Positions 9,049 through 17,688 of a stretch of 64,000 bases of DNA are shown one piece after another; position 1 is the first letter of the stretch, and every line of letters starts with the position of its first letter. Source of the stretch: Pseudarthrobacter raffinosi (GTDB lineage Bacteria > Actinomycetota > Actinomycetes > Actinomycetales > Micrococcaceae); assembly GCF_023913735.1 (NCBI RefSeq), contig NZ_JAMXBH010000001.1, positions 1-64,000 on the forward strand, in the 5' to 3' direction. Both the position numbers and the translations under genes were made by a program. Below the pieces are notes generated by a model. The model saw only the letters and a program-made list of their open reading frames with translations, did not search any database and was not told the DNA's origin.

Positions 9049-9060
9049 GTTACATGTAAC
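9049..9060. promoter_or_regulatory. Palindromic operator candidate for mazEF-like pair
   Basis: GTTACATGTAAC is a perfect 12-bp palindrome ending eight bases before the antitoxin ATG. It overlaps TAACAAT (9058-9064), which would make a good -10 box for a leaderless transcript starting at the ATG. No Shine-Dalgarno sequence is present, which fits that reading. Binding of the antitoxin here would block its own promoter. Confidence 0.55.
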
Positions 9061-9068
9061 AATTGATT

Positions 9069-9272
9069 ATGAGTGTTAGGGATCGAGTTGCGCGGCACAG
9101 GATTGCCATGCGTGAGCGCGGCCTTCGGCAGATTCAGATGTGGGTGCCGGACGCCCGTACAGAAGAGTTCAAGCGTGAAGCGCGGCGGCAGTCGCTGGCT
9201 GTTGCCGCCTCCGACAGGGCCGGGGACGACCAGGATTTCATCGAAGAGATTTCGGAAGACTGGCCGGAGTGA
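9069..9272 (+). CDS. MazE-family antitoxin (DUF3018-like)
   Basis: This 67-residue protein begins with VRDRVARHRIAMRERGLRQIQMW in its first 25 residues, the pattern of DUF3018 antitoxins that bind DNA as a ribbon-helix-helix-like dimer. The acidic C terminus (EEISEDWPE) would wrap and neutralise the toxin. The start at 9069 is preferred over the ATG two codons earlier because it lies directly after the likely leaderless promoter. The stop overlaps the toxin start by four bases (ATGA type), giving coupled translation. The pair probably represses itself through the palindrome upstream. Confidence 0.82.
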   Translation: MSVRDRVARHRIAMRERGLRQIQMWVPDARTEEFKREARRQSLAVAASDRAGDDQDFIEEISEDWPE

Positions 9273-9595
9273 ATCGAGGCGAGTTGTGGACAGTCTCAGG
9301 CGGAACATATGCACAAAAGCCCAGGCCAGCGCTGATAATTCAGGATGACCTGTTTGAGGCGTCGGAGTCGGTCACTCTTCTGCCGCTGACGTCCCAATTG
9401 ACAGGCGCGCCACTACTGAGGCTGACTGTTGAGCCGGACCAGTTCACTGGTTTGGAGCGCGAAAGCCAGATCATGGTGGACAAGCTGACCACCGTTCGGC
9501 GCGCCAATCTTGGGCAGCGATTAGGGCAAATAGACGCCAAGACAATGACTGCGGTCGAACAGTCCCTTGCCGTCTTTCTGGGCCTAGGGCGCTGA
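9269..9595 (+). CDS. MazF/PemK-family toxin
   Basis: This 108-residue endoribonuclease of the MazF/PemK fold would cut mRNA at short sequences when the antitoxin is lost. It begins with the hallmark MNRGELWTV, followed by KPRPALIIQ and LPLTSQ strands, and ends with a helix containing TAVEQSLAVFLGL. The length is typical. It overlaps the antitoxin gene by four bases. Nothing suggests inactivation. Confidence 0.88.
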   Translation: MNRGELWTVSGGTYAQKPRPALIIQDDLFEASESVTLLPLTSQLTGAPLLRLTVEPDQFTGLERESQIMVDKLTTVRRANLGQRLGQIDAKTMTAVEQSLAVFLGLGR

Positions 9596-9630
9596 GCTGA
9601 GCCTAAGCAACGGCAATAACGGCGGGGCGG

Positions 9631-10212
9631 TCAGCGAAGCGGCTGCCGCTCGCCGACGCTAACGGGACCGTTGGGCGTAACGTAGTCCCGCCGTCGTCGT
9701 TCTATCCGTTCCTGTTGGCCCGGGGAAGGAATCCTGGCGCCCTTTGCCCGGTTGCACCTGGCGCAGGCGGCGAGAAAGTTCTGCAGGCTGGTGGATCCGC
9801 CCTTGGACCAGGGGTAGAAATGTTCGCCGTGCTCAGCGGGCCGGGAGCAACGGCGCCGGAATCCTGCCTCCATTTCACACAGATTGGCAGCTCGTGCCAT
9901 GCCTTCGCGGCGCTGCTGGCGCGTGAAACGTCTTACCGGGTCCCGGCGTCGGACGTCTCTGCTGTGGATGATGGCGGCAACGATGAACAGGACGACAAGA
10001 AATGCGCCGGGCAGGGCGACCGCGGCCAGAACGCTGTCCACCATCCCGCGCAGGACCTCGGTTGCGGCGGAGATACCAGCCCCTGACGCTGACACCACTT
10101 TCGACTTTGGCAGGAGCGCCAGGATCACCGAGATGCTCAACCACACCAGCACGGCTGAGTATGCCAACCGCAGCGCCTGCCGGCTCCAATAAATGCGTTT
10201 CAGTTCCACCAT
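9631..10212 (-). CDS. Membrane-anchored HNH endonuclease-like protein
   Basis: The protein has 193 residues if it starts at the ATG at 10212, behind a GGGGGAAG site. Two hydrophobic helices (residues about 12-35 and 60-85) precede a basic stretch rich in Arg and Gln. The C-terminal half is an HNH domain: a cysteine pair (CEMEAGFRRRC), HGEHFYPWSKGGSTSLQN and CARCNRAKG, holding the metal-binding His, the central Asn and the zinc cysteines. Such domains cut DNA or RNA. The membrane anchor is unusual for a nuclease and could place it near incoming DNA, but its role is unknown. It runs convergent to the toxin gene with a 35-base gap. Confidence 0.75.
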   Translation of the reverse strand: MVELKRIYWSRQALRLAYSAVLVWLSISVILALLPKSKVVSASGAGISAATEVLRGMVDSVLAAVALPGAFLVVLFIVAAIIHSRDVRRRDPVRRFTRQQRREGMARAANLCEMEAGFRRRCSRPAEHGEHFYPWSKGGSTSLQNFLAACARCNRAKGARIPSPGQQERIERRRRDYVTPNGPVSVGERQPLR

Positions 10213-10353
10213 GACGCTTCCCCCCATCCTTCTTCAGCTTCAAGGAGCGTACCGCTCAAACAACGGCGAAACCCCCAGCCGAGCGGACTTGGATGGGGGT
10301 TTCGAGGGTTTCGACGGGTCTTACTTTGCGACCAGCCCCCACGGTGGAGCCTG
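10213..10353. other. Gap with a degenerate REP-like trace
   Basis: Nothing coding is seen. Around 10295-10322 the text reads GGGTTTCGAGGGTTTCGACGG, a worn relative of the dispersed GGTTTCGACAGGCTCAACCACC repeat, just beside the phoD relic. Confidence 0.3.
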
Positions 10354-10516
10354 AGCGGCGGCGGCGGGAGGCGGCGTAGCCGTCCCACCCGTCCATGGAG
10401 ACGTCGTCGATCTCCGGGCCCAGGATGTCCCAGCGCTGGGTGGAGTTCTTGAAGCCGTCCAGCAGCCACTTCTCCTGCTCGGCGCCGGTGATGGTGCGGT
10501 CCTCGGCGAGGTGCTC
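10354..10516 (-). pseudogene. phoD relic 1 (internal fragment)
   Basis: This 163-bp fragment is almost base-for-base the same as the part of the intact phoD gene at about 28707-28906. It carries a deletion of roughly 40 bases whose ends share GGCC, so the text jumps from GATCTCCGGG straight to CCCAGGATGTCC. Both edges end abruptly in unrelated DNA. It encodes only the SMDGWDGYAA and TQRWDILG parts of the protein and cannot be functional. Confidence 0.8.
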
Positions 10517-10691
10517 TTAGGCAAAATGTTCGTGCCGGACCATAATGTTCGACAATCAGTCCGCTGAGGTCTAATATCTGGAGCCTCGCCGCTATCATTT
10601 GTATGGCACACGGTAGTGCAGCTTCTATTAATGCTCGGTAATCACTTATGGCTGCTCCTGCGGTAAGAGGCATCCTTCGTACGAAAGAACA

Positions 10692-12515
10692 GTGCAGATG
10701 TCCACACCGCCGTATTTCCTTAAAGCCGCGACATCCGTATTCCTTGCCTCAATGGTTCTATCTCTGGCCCCTGCTGTTGCTCATGCTGATTTTGCAACTG
10801 ATCCGCCATCTGCCACTGTTCCTTCTCCTTCGCCCTCTGCTCCACCCGCAGGAGAGCAAAGGTACATCGTGAAATATGGCAATGATGTGAATGCAGAAGC
10901 GGAGTCCACGTCCCTGCGGCAACAGGGGATTGAAGTTAAGGCGACTCTTTCCCATGCAATGAAAGCTTCGGTAGTTGTAGCGACACCGAAGGAAATGGAG
11001 TCCCTGAAAAGATCAGAAGACGTGGCCTCAGTTGAACTTGACACTCCCGTTTCAATCTCTGGTGCCACGTCTATTTGGGGGCTTGACCGGGTAGATCAGC
11101 GATCAGGGCGAGATGGGCAGTACAGCATCGGCAATGAAGGTGCTGGCGTGAACATCTATGTTGTTGACACTGGGCTGCATGTTTCCCATACGGAATTTTC
11201 CGGGAGGATTCCTGCAGTCTGGTGGGGAGTTCATGATGGCAATGGAATCAATGACTGTAATGGTCATGGGACGCACGTCGCTGGAACCGCCGCCGGAACA
11301 ACATACGGCGTTGCCAAGAAAGCCAGCATCATCCCCATCCGGGCGCTTGAGTGTGATGGAAGCGGCTGGGCGTCAACAATCATGGCAGGGATTGACTGGT
11401 CAGTTCAGCACCACGTGGCCGGTCAGCCAGCAGTACTAAACCTCAGTATTGGCGGTTTCACTAATTCTTCATTTGACGAAGCCGTTCAAAGTGCTGTTAA
11501 CGACGGGATGACGGTAGTCGCATCAGCAGGCAACGCCGGCGCTGATGCCTGTGCTACTTCTCCTGCTCGAGTTCGGTCTGCCATTACCGTTGCAGCTACG
11601 GATATTAACGACGCTCAGGCGTCATGGTCCAACTACGGCTCTTGCGTTGATATTCAAGCGCCGGGAATATCCATCAGGTCTGCTTGGAGCAACGCTGCTA
11701 CCGGCTACAACACTCTGGACGGTACTTCAATGGCCGCTCCACACGTTTCCGGTGCGGCTGCAATCCTGCTTTCCCGTGACCCTTCGTTATCCCCGGCACA
11801 GGTTCACCAGTCGATGACCAACAACACGGTGACGGGTGTCATCAGTGCCAATAAGGGCGCAACCCCTAACAGGTTGCTATTTATCCCCGCGCCTAATCCA
11901 CCTGCTCCCTCCTGCTCCAATCTCCAGCCTGGTGATGCATGGGCGGGGGTAGGTACGCATTGCGGGTTGCAGGGATCAGCAGCTTCTACCCCGTCTACCG
12001 CTGAGGCTCCCCCCGTAACCGCTGATGAAGCTCCCGCTCCCCTTGCTACGACCAATGCCGCCCCGGCACCTGCTGCAACTGCCCCAGCTCCAGGGCCCGC
12101 ACAACCCGCTCCCGCGCAACCGGCTCCCGAACCTGCTGATGCTCCCTCCCAGCAGGCTGCAGCCGCATCGCCCCTAAATAACCCTGCCGCTGCGAATGCG
12201 GCGCAGGCAGTGGCAATTGCTGAACCTGGAGTGATCTCACCTGAGCCGGTGGTGGACGAAGCCACTCAACGACCCGAAACCACATCTTCGGAAACACCGG
12301 CAACAGTGGCAGCGAACTCCAACCCTGCCCCATTACCAAGTGGCGGTGCCACCATTGCCCCTGTAGCGGATACATTCGATGACGCTGCGGCGGATACCGT
12401 GACCGCTGCAGCGAACAACTCATTCTGGGTAATCACGATCGGACTGGTCCTTGGTGGCGTGGCTGCTGCATATGCAATCAGGAGGCTGAATCACCGACGG
12501 CGGCTGACAGTATGA
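10692..12515 (+). CDS. Secreted S8 subtilisin-like protease with C-terminal membrane anchor
   Basis: This 607-residue serine protease starts at GTG 10692; an ATG two codons on is an alternative. A signal peptide ends near AHA at residue 32. An inhibitor I9-like propeptide follows (YIVKYGNDVNAEAES, to about 120). The catalytic triad is Asp159 (VVDTG), His192 (GHGTHVAGT) and Ser346 (GTSMAAPH), with oxyanion Asn281 (SAGN). After residue 400 comes a long Ala/Pro-rich linker, then a transmembrane helix (WVITIGLVLGGVAAAYAI) and a basic tail. This resembles a mycosin-like or cell-surface subtilase kept at the membrane with its active site outside. Codon use is less GC-rich than in its neighbours, suggesting transfer. 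It stands alone, with no ESX genes nearby. Confidence 0.9.
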   Translation: MQMSTPPYFLKAATSVFLASMVLSLAPAVAHADFATDPPSATVPSPSPSAPPAGEQRYIVKYGNDVNAEAESTSLRQQGIEVKATLSHAMKASVVVATPKEMESLKRSEDVASVELDTPVSISGATSIWGLDRVDQRSGRDGQYSIGNEGAGVNIYVVDTGLHVSHTEFSGRIPAVWWGVHDGNGINDCNGHGTHVAGTAAGTTYGVAKKASIIPIRALECDGSGWASTIMAGIDWSVQHHVAGQPAVLNLSIGGFTNSSFDEAVQSAVNDGMTVVASAGNAGADACATSPARVRSAITVAATDINDAQASWSNYGSCVDIQAPGISIRSAWSNAATGYNTLDGTSMAAPHVSGAAAILLSRDPSLSPAQVHQSMTNNTVTGVISANKGATPNRLLFIPAPNPPAPSCSNLQPGDAWAGVGTHCGLQGSAASTPSTAEAPPVTADEAPAPLATTNAAPAPAATAPAPGPAQPAPAQPAPEPADAPSQQAAAASPLNNPAAANAAQAVAIAEPGVISPEPVVDEATQRPETTSSETPATVAANSNPAPLPSGGATIAPVADTFDDAAADTVTAAANNSFWVITIGLVLGGVAAAYAIRRLNHRRRLTV

Positions 12516-12688
12516 CCTCACCTTCTGTTTGATTTGTAACGGTCAGACACGGAACGGCTGAGGTCTCGTTTCTGCAGGAAGTTATGCACCGGTTCACTTT
12601 CTGTGTGCGGGCGGTTCAGGTTCTCATGGGGTCCCCGACAGGGGGTGAAGGTTCACTGGTGGCATTCACCAGCAACCGGAGGATCCCC

Positions 12689-13672
12689 ATGTTCGATGCC
12701 ATGTCCGCCCTTGCCCCTGACCGCCGCCGCTTCCTGGCCCTGCTGGGCGGCGGGACGCTGGCCGCCGCCGTCCGGCATGGCTGCCACAGCCCCCAGCAAG
12801 GCCTGGGCCAACCCGCGTTTTGGCGAGAATCCGTTCTCTTTGGGCGTGGCTTCGGGTGAGCCGCTTCCGGACGGCGTGGTGCTCTGGACCAGCTGGCACC
12901 TGAGCCGACTGCCCTCGACGGCCGGGGCGGCATGCCGGATCTGAGCGTGCAGGTGAACTGGCAGATCGCCCGCGACCCCGGCTTCGCCGACGTCGTGCGT
13001 GCCGGTGCGGCGGCGCTGCCTGAACTGGGTCACGCCGCTGCGGATCTCACAGAAGCCAGCCGGGCCGGACCTGCAGCTGTACCGCCGGGCTGCTTTCGGT
13101 GACCTGGCCCAGATCAACATGGTGGACACCGGCCAGTACCGCAGCGACCAGGTCTGCGGCGGCGGCCGCGCCATCGGCTGTGACGAGCGGCTGGAGCCGA
13201 GCCGGACCATGCTCGGCCAGGGGCAGGAAAACTGGCTGCTGGAAGGCATGGAAAAGTCCGCAACCAGGTGTTCACCATGCAGGTGGACGCCACCCCAGGC
13301 CCGGAGGTCGGCCTCAGCATGGACAACTGGAACGGCTACACCGCCGCGCGCCAGCGGCTCTACGACGGCGTGCGGGACCGCGGGGTGGAGAACTTCGTGA
13401 TCCTTACCGGCGACTCGCACCGCAGCGCCGCCTCGGACCTGAAGATCAACTTCGACGACCAGGCCTCCCAGACGATCGGTACCGAGTTCCTGGGCACCTC
13501 CGTCACCTCCGGCGGCAACGGCGCGGACTTGGATGCCACCGGCCGGCAATGGCTGGCCGAGAACCCGCACCTGAAATTCCACAACGCCCAACGCGGTTAC
13601 GTCCGCTGCGAGGTCACCCCCATTATCGAGGCAGGACGGGCTGGGATCGCCCAGGTCGAAAAGAACGCCTGA
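12689..13672 (+). pseudogene. Degenerate PhoD-family alkaline phosphatase (second lineage)
   Basis: A good start with GGAGG upstream reads DRRRFLALLGGGTLAAAV, a Tat-type signal, then loses frame. Other frames continue with NPFSLGVASGEPLPDGVVLW, GGMPDLSVQVNWQIARDPGF, INMVDTGQYRSDQVCGGGRA, ENWLLEGMEKS and, from about 13268, VFTMQVDATPG...LTGDSHRSAASDLKI to the TGA at 13670-13672. This is the order of a PhoD phosphodiesterase/phosphatase, but the central metal-binding region is deleted and at least three frame changes are needed. Its sequence differs from the intact phoD gene in this window, so it is a different paralogue that has decayed. Confidence 0.8.
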
Positions 13673-13697
13673 GTCCCGCCGCGCGCAACGGGTGCGG

Positions 13698-14047
13698 TGC
13701 TCGGTGACCTCGAGTACAGAGCCGGGCGGGGGAGGTGCGTCCGGTTTCCAGGTCTTGCTGGACCTGCCTCCCGTGACGAAGGTGCCAAGGCGGTCTCCGT
13801 CCACAAGGAGCGCGCCGTCCGGTGCCAGCACCCGGAGGCCGGTGATGCGCTCACCCCTGCTGCTGATCACGAATGAGCCGTCATCCGCGGTGACCTGCAG
13901 GTCGAGGCCTGAGAGTTCGCGCGTGCTGACGGCGCAGGGTTGGAACGGCACGCGGCTGGTACGAAGGATATCCTCGGCAAGGACCCCGAAATCGACAACC
14001 AGCGAGGTGAGACTTCCATCGGCGGCAGCACCGGCGTCGTATTTCAT
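13698..14047 (-). pseudogene. Truncated duplicate of the DUF4241 gene 3' end
   Basis: This 350-bp stretch is the same as 17709-18055 at almost nine bases in ten, in the same orientation. It covers the last ~115 codons of the DUF4241 gene (DGSLTSLVVDF...GLRVLAPDGALLVDGD...PPPPGSVLEVTE). Similarity ends a few codons before the parent's stop and just inside the GDGTYPCYWG region. No start or promoter serves it. It forms a direct repeat with the full-length gene, bracketing the Ig-repeat and metallophosphoesterase genes. Confidence 0.85.
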
Positions 14048-14194
14048 GCTGCCGAAGGCGGCTGAGGCTTCCGAAGCTCCAGGCGAACCGGAAGTAACCC
14101 CGCCGCCGTCGCACGCAGGGTGATCTGCATGTGCGCAGGGGTGGGCAGGCTGGCCGGCCCTGCATCCGCCCCATCGAACCGCGCGATTCGAGGA

Positions 14195-16437
14195 TCAGAA
14201 GCGCGACGCCGTCCCGGAGTCGGAGGGATTGCGTCCGAGCGGGACTCCGCTCGTGTCCGTCGCCATGCCCGATTGTCCGGTCGCTGTCCCCTGGTATGAG
14301 GGAATGCCGGCGATGACGCCCGTGGCGGGGGTTCCGCTCTTCAAGGTTCCGAGTGTGATCGTGAGGGTCTTGCCGTCCGCGCTCAGCGAGACGGAGGACG
14401 CCCCGCGCGAGCCGGTCCCCTTGAAGGTGAGGTTTCCGCCGCTACTCGTGGTGTAGCTGGCGCCCAGGTTGACGGTGCCGAAGTTGTTCTGCGTGCAGCC
14501 CGCCGAGAGGGTCAGGGCGTCGTAGGGGGCAGAGGTGTTGCGGCTGACCAGCACGCTGACGCTGTTGCTACCGTGGGTCCACGGCCCCGTGCTGCTCGTC
14601 CAGGTGCTGCAGAACGAGCTCGGGCTCATCGGCTCGTTGAACACGACCACGACCTTGTCGTTGGTGTCCGCTTTATCGGCGGTTCCGCCGTTCTGGAGCG
14701 TGACGGACACGACCCTCGGGCCGATGCGGCTCGTCGTCGTCGTCACCGTGCTGATGTTGCCGTAGACGTCCGTGGCCTGGGCCGAGAACGTGACCATGCC
14801 CGAGTTGAGTTGGCTCAGGTTCATCGTCGAGGACCAGTTTCCCGAGCCGTTCGCCGTTGCCGTGGCCGATAGGCTGTAATTCCCCGAATCGGTGGCCGTG
14901 AGCGCCACGGCTGCCCCCGGATCGGAGGTCCCCGCGAATGGCACAGCGGTCAACGTGTCGCCCGTGATCTGGGACGGCATGCTGGTGAACTGCGGTGCCG
15001 TTGCGGTCGTCTTCTTTGTTCCGGTCTGCGCTGCGGACGCGCCGGTGTTGCCCGCCGTATCGGTCGCAGTTGCGGTGTATGTGAGCTGTCCGTCGCTCAG
15101 GCTCGTCAGGTTCAGTGCTGTCGTGGACCAATACCCGGTTCCGTCCGCGGTCGCGGTTGCGGTGAGGGTGTGAACGGCATTGGCGTCCGTGATGTTGAGC
15201 GAGACGGTCGCGCCGACCTCGGCGCTGCCGCTGACCGTCACGGTCGTGGCGGTCGCGGTGGTGACTGTGGTCGGGGCCGTCAGTGTCGGCGCGGCGGGGG
15301 GCGCGGTGTCCTTGGGAACCGTTGCCGTCGTCGCCGGGCTGACGTTGCCCGCCGTATCGGTCGCGGTTGCGGTGTATGTGAGCTGGCCGTCGCTCAGGCT
15401 CGTCAGGTTCAGTGCTGTCGTGGACCAATTCCCGGTTCCGTCCGCGGTCGCGGTTGCGGTGAGGGTGTGAACGGCATTGGCGTCCGTGATGTTGAGCGAG
15501 ACGGTCGCGCCGACCTCGGCGCTGCCGCTGACCGTCACGGCCGCGACGTTGGCAAGGTTGACGACGGAGGGTGCGTCCAACGTGGGCGCGGCGGGGGGCG
15601 CGGTGTCCTTGGGGACCGTTGCCGTCGTCGCGGGGCTGACGTTGCCCGCCGTATCGGTCGCGGTGGCGGTCAGGGTCACGGTGCCGTCGCTCAGGCTCGT
15701 CAGGTTCAGTGCCGTCGTGGACCAATTCCCGGTTCCGTCCGCGGTCGCGGTTGCGGTGAGGGTGTGAACGGCGTCGGGGTCCGTGAAGTTGAGCGTGACG
15801 GTCGTGCCGGGCTCGGCGCTGCCGCTGACGGTCACGGTCGCGACGTTGGCAACGTTGACGACGGAGGGTGCGTCCAACGTGGGCGCGGTGTCCTTGGGGA
15901 CTGTTGCTGTCGTCGCGGGGCTGACGTTGCCTGCCGTATCGGTCGCGGTGGCGGTCAGGGTCACGGTGCCGTCGTTGAGGCTCGAGAGGTTGAGTGTCGG
16001 AAGGGACCAGGCTCCCGTCGAGTTGGCCGTGGCCGTTCCGCTCACGGCATGGCCCGCGCCGTCGGACGCTGTGACACTCACGGTGTCTGCGGGCTCGGCG
16101 GTGCCGGAGACGGGTACGGCCGCGACGTTGGCAAGGTTGACGACGGAGGGTGCGTCCAACGTGGGCGCACCGAGGGGCGGTGCCGGGCTGACCGTGATGG
16201 TCGAGGTGGTCGAACTTGAGCCGGTGTCGTTGGTGGCGGTCAGGGTTGCGGTGTAGGTTCCGGCGGCGGTGTAGGTGTGGGCTGGGTTCTGCGCGGTCGA
16301 TGTACCGCCGTCGCCGAAGGCCCAGGACCACGACGTCGGCGAGTCGGTGGAGTATCGGTGAAGGCTACGTCCAGCGGCGCGGTGCCGGATGTGGGGGTGG
16401 CCGTGAAGGAGGCAACGGGCGCCCTATCACCACGGTC
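14195..16437 (-). pseudogene. PKD/Ig-like repeat surface protein, frameshifted near N terminus
   Basis: Reading leftward, a PKD domain starts near 16437 (APVASFTATPTSGTAPLDVAF) but loses frame at about 16345-16360. The next frame restores the expected WSWAFGDGGTSTAQNPAHTY. From there to the TGA at 14195 the frame is open. It encodes several Ig-like repeats of about 99 residues (VTVSGSAE...NWSTTALNLTSLSD...TATDTAGNVSPATT), then a different Ig-like unit and a C-terminal domain of about 170 residues. Two repeats are exactly 297 bp apart and nearly identical in DNA. Such proteins are secreted and adhere to surfaces or polymers. No start or signal peptide is visible, so the gene is probably dead or was once joined to the metallophosphoesterase upstream. 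Confidence 0.7.
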
Positions 16438-16697
16438 GTAAAAGTGCCAGTACCGGTTCCCTTCGATTTTTGTCAGGCGTCGCGGCAGGCGTCTGGTCAG
16501 TGTATGCACGGGTCAGGAGGCCAACCAGCGTGGCGAGGGGCTTCCCTGTACTCGTTTTCTCGCAGGCGCTACCCGTCTTTCAGCCCGGACTACCCGCTCT
16601 TGGTTCAGGACCCAAGACCGGATTATCTGGCGGTCCGGCGCACAGCACCGCCCACCTCCGCGGCGAGAGAGGCGAGGGTGGAGAGCAGAAGCCGTCG
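16438..16697. other. Gap between metallophosphoesterase and Ig-repeat relic
   Basis: No convincing gene lies here. It may hold decayed linker DNA that once joined the phosphoesterase to its PKD/Ig tail, since related proteins often carry such domains on one chain. Confidence 0.3.
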
Positions 16698-17678
16698 CTA
16701 CGGTGCGGAACGCGTACCTGCGTCTGTGTCCGACCCCGACGTTGGAACGAAGTTCCAGTCGAAAGACCCGTCGTCTCGGAGTGTCATCCGAAGGAACCCG
16801 TGGGTGTCGCTGAACCGCTTCACGATGTACGACGGACTGCTAGTGAAGGAGCGGAGATCGACACCTCCCGTGGAAACCTGGAACGCTGTCATCCCGTCAC
16901 TGACGCACTGGTCAGCGTTGTTCACCGGACATGACCGTTCGTAGTTGTGCTGTGACCCTGACAGGGTCAGACGGACCCGGTGCTTCCACATCACGTCGAT
17001 CCATGGCTTGTGGTCAGCGGCCCGCTCATGTTGGGTCGTGTTCGATGTGAAGTACGGTTCGTGGTATGCAACTGCCAGGTGCTTACCCGCCGCCCTAGCA
17101 GCAGCGAGGTCGTTGTCCAGCCACGTCGTCAACGCCCGAGCCTGCGTGGGGTTGTACCGCCATTGCGCCGACGACAGGAACGCGAAGTGCCAGTTCCCGA
17201 AGTCCTTCGAGTACGGTTCCCCGTTCCCGATGAACCCACGCTCCTGGTTGATCGCAGCCTTCGCCGGAGACCCCGGGCATTGGCCATTCATGAACTTGTC
17301 GAGGTCTTCGTTGCGGCCGGGTTGCCAGTCGTGGTTGGGGGCGGACACCCAGTACAACTTGGCCTTCGTGCCACCCCACAGCCGCGTCCAGTAGTTCACG
17401 TAGTCCGCGCAATACGCGGTGTCGTACTGGAAGTCCCCGAGCCCTAGGAACGCGTCAATCTCGTTGTTCTGCACGAGCCGGGTGATCGCCGCACCGTTCC
17501 GACCGGAAGGGCTATCAGGCGCATAGGCCTCGACGCCGTTCATGTCACCGACAGCAGCGATCCGAACATCAGGCGGCTCCGGAGCGCTGGTGCAACCCGC
17601 GGCGGAGACCGCCAGAAGGGCTGCGGCGGTTGCGGCCACGCTCCGGAAGGATCTGAAACGAGTGAGCACTGACTTCAT
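16698..17678 (-). CDS. Exported calcineurin-like metallophosphoesterase lipoprotein
   Basis: This 326-residue protein starts at the ATG at 17678, with GAGGG upstream. The signal peptide ends in a lipobox with Cys29 (VSAAGCTS), so it is anchored to the outer face of the membrane. The metallophosphoesterase motifs follow in order: AVGDMN (Asp45), GLGDFQYD (Asp82), APNHDW, AYHEPYF and GSQHNYER, which together hold the two metal ions. The substrate is unknown; an extracellular phosphate ester is likely. It begins 11 bases after the DUF4241 stop and is probably cotranscribed with it. The Ig-repeat relic lies downstream. Confidence 0.88.
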   Translation of the reverse strand: MKSVLTRFRSFRSVAATAAALLAVSAAGCTSAPEPPDVRIAAVGDMNGVEAYAPDSPSGRNGAAITRLVQNNEIDAFLGLGDFQYDTAYCADYVNYWTRLWGGTKAKLYWVSAPNHDWQPGRNEDLDKFMNGQCPGSPAKAAINQERGFIGNGEPYSKDFGNWHFAFLSSAQWRYNPTQARALTTWLDNDLAAARAAGKHLAVAYHEPYFTSNTTQHERAADHKPWIDVMWKHRVRLTLSGSQHNYERSCPVNNADQCVSDGMTAFQVSTGGVDLRSFTSSPSYIVKRFSDTHGFLRMTLRDDGSFDWNFVPTSGSDTDAGTRSAP

Positions 17679-17688
17679 CCGATAACCC

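Noticed and set aside
12653..14047. 464-residue minus-strand frame
   Set aside because: Only its first third matches a real protein (the DUF4241 duplicate); the rest is antisense to the PhoD-like pseudogene.
15170..16219. Long Gly/Arg-rich plus-strand frame over the Ig repeats
   Set aside because: It is the mirror of the repetitive Ig-coding DNA; its composition follows the repeats and it has no start signal or recognisable domain.
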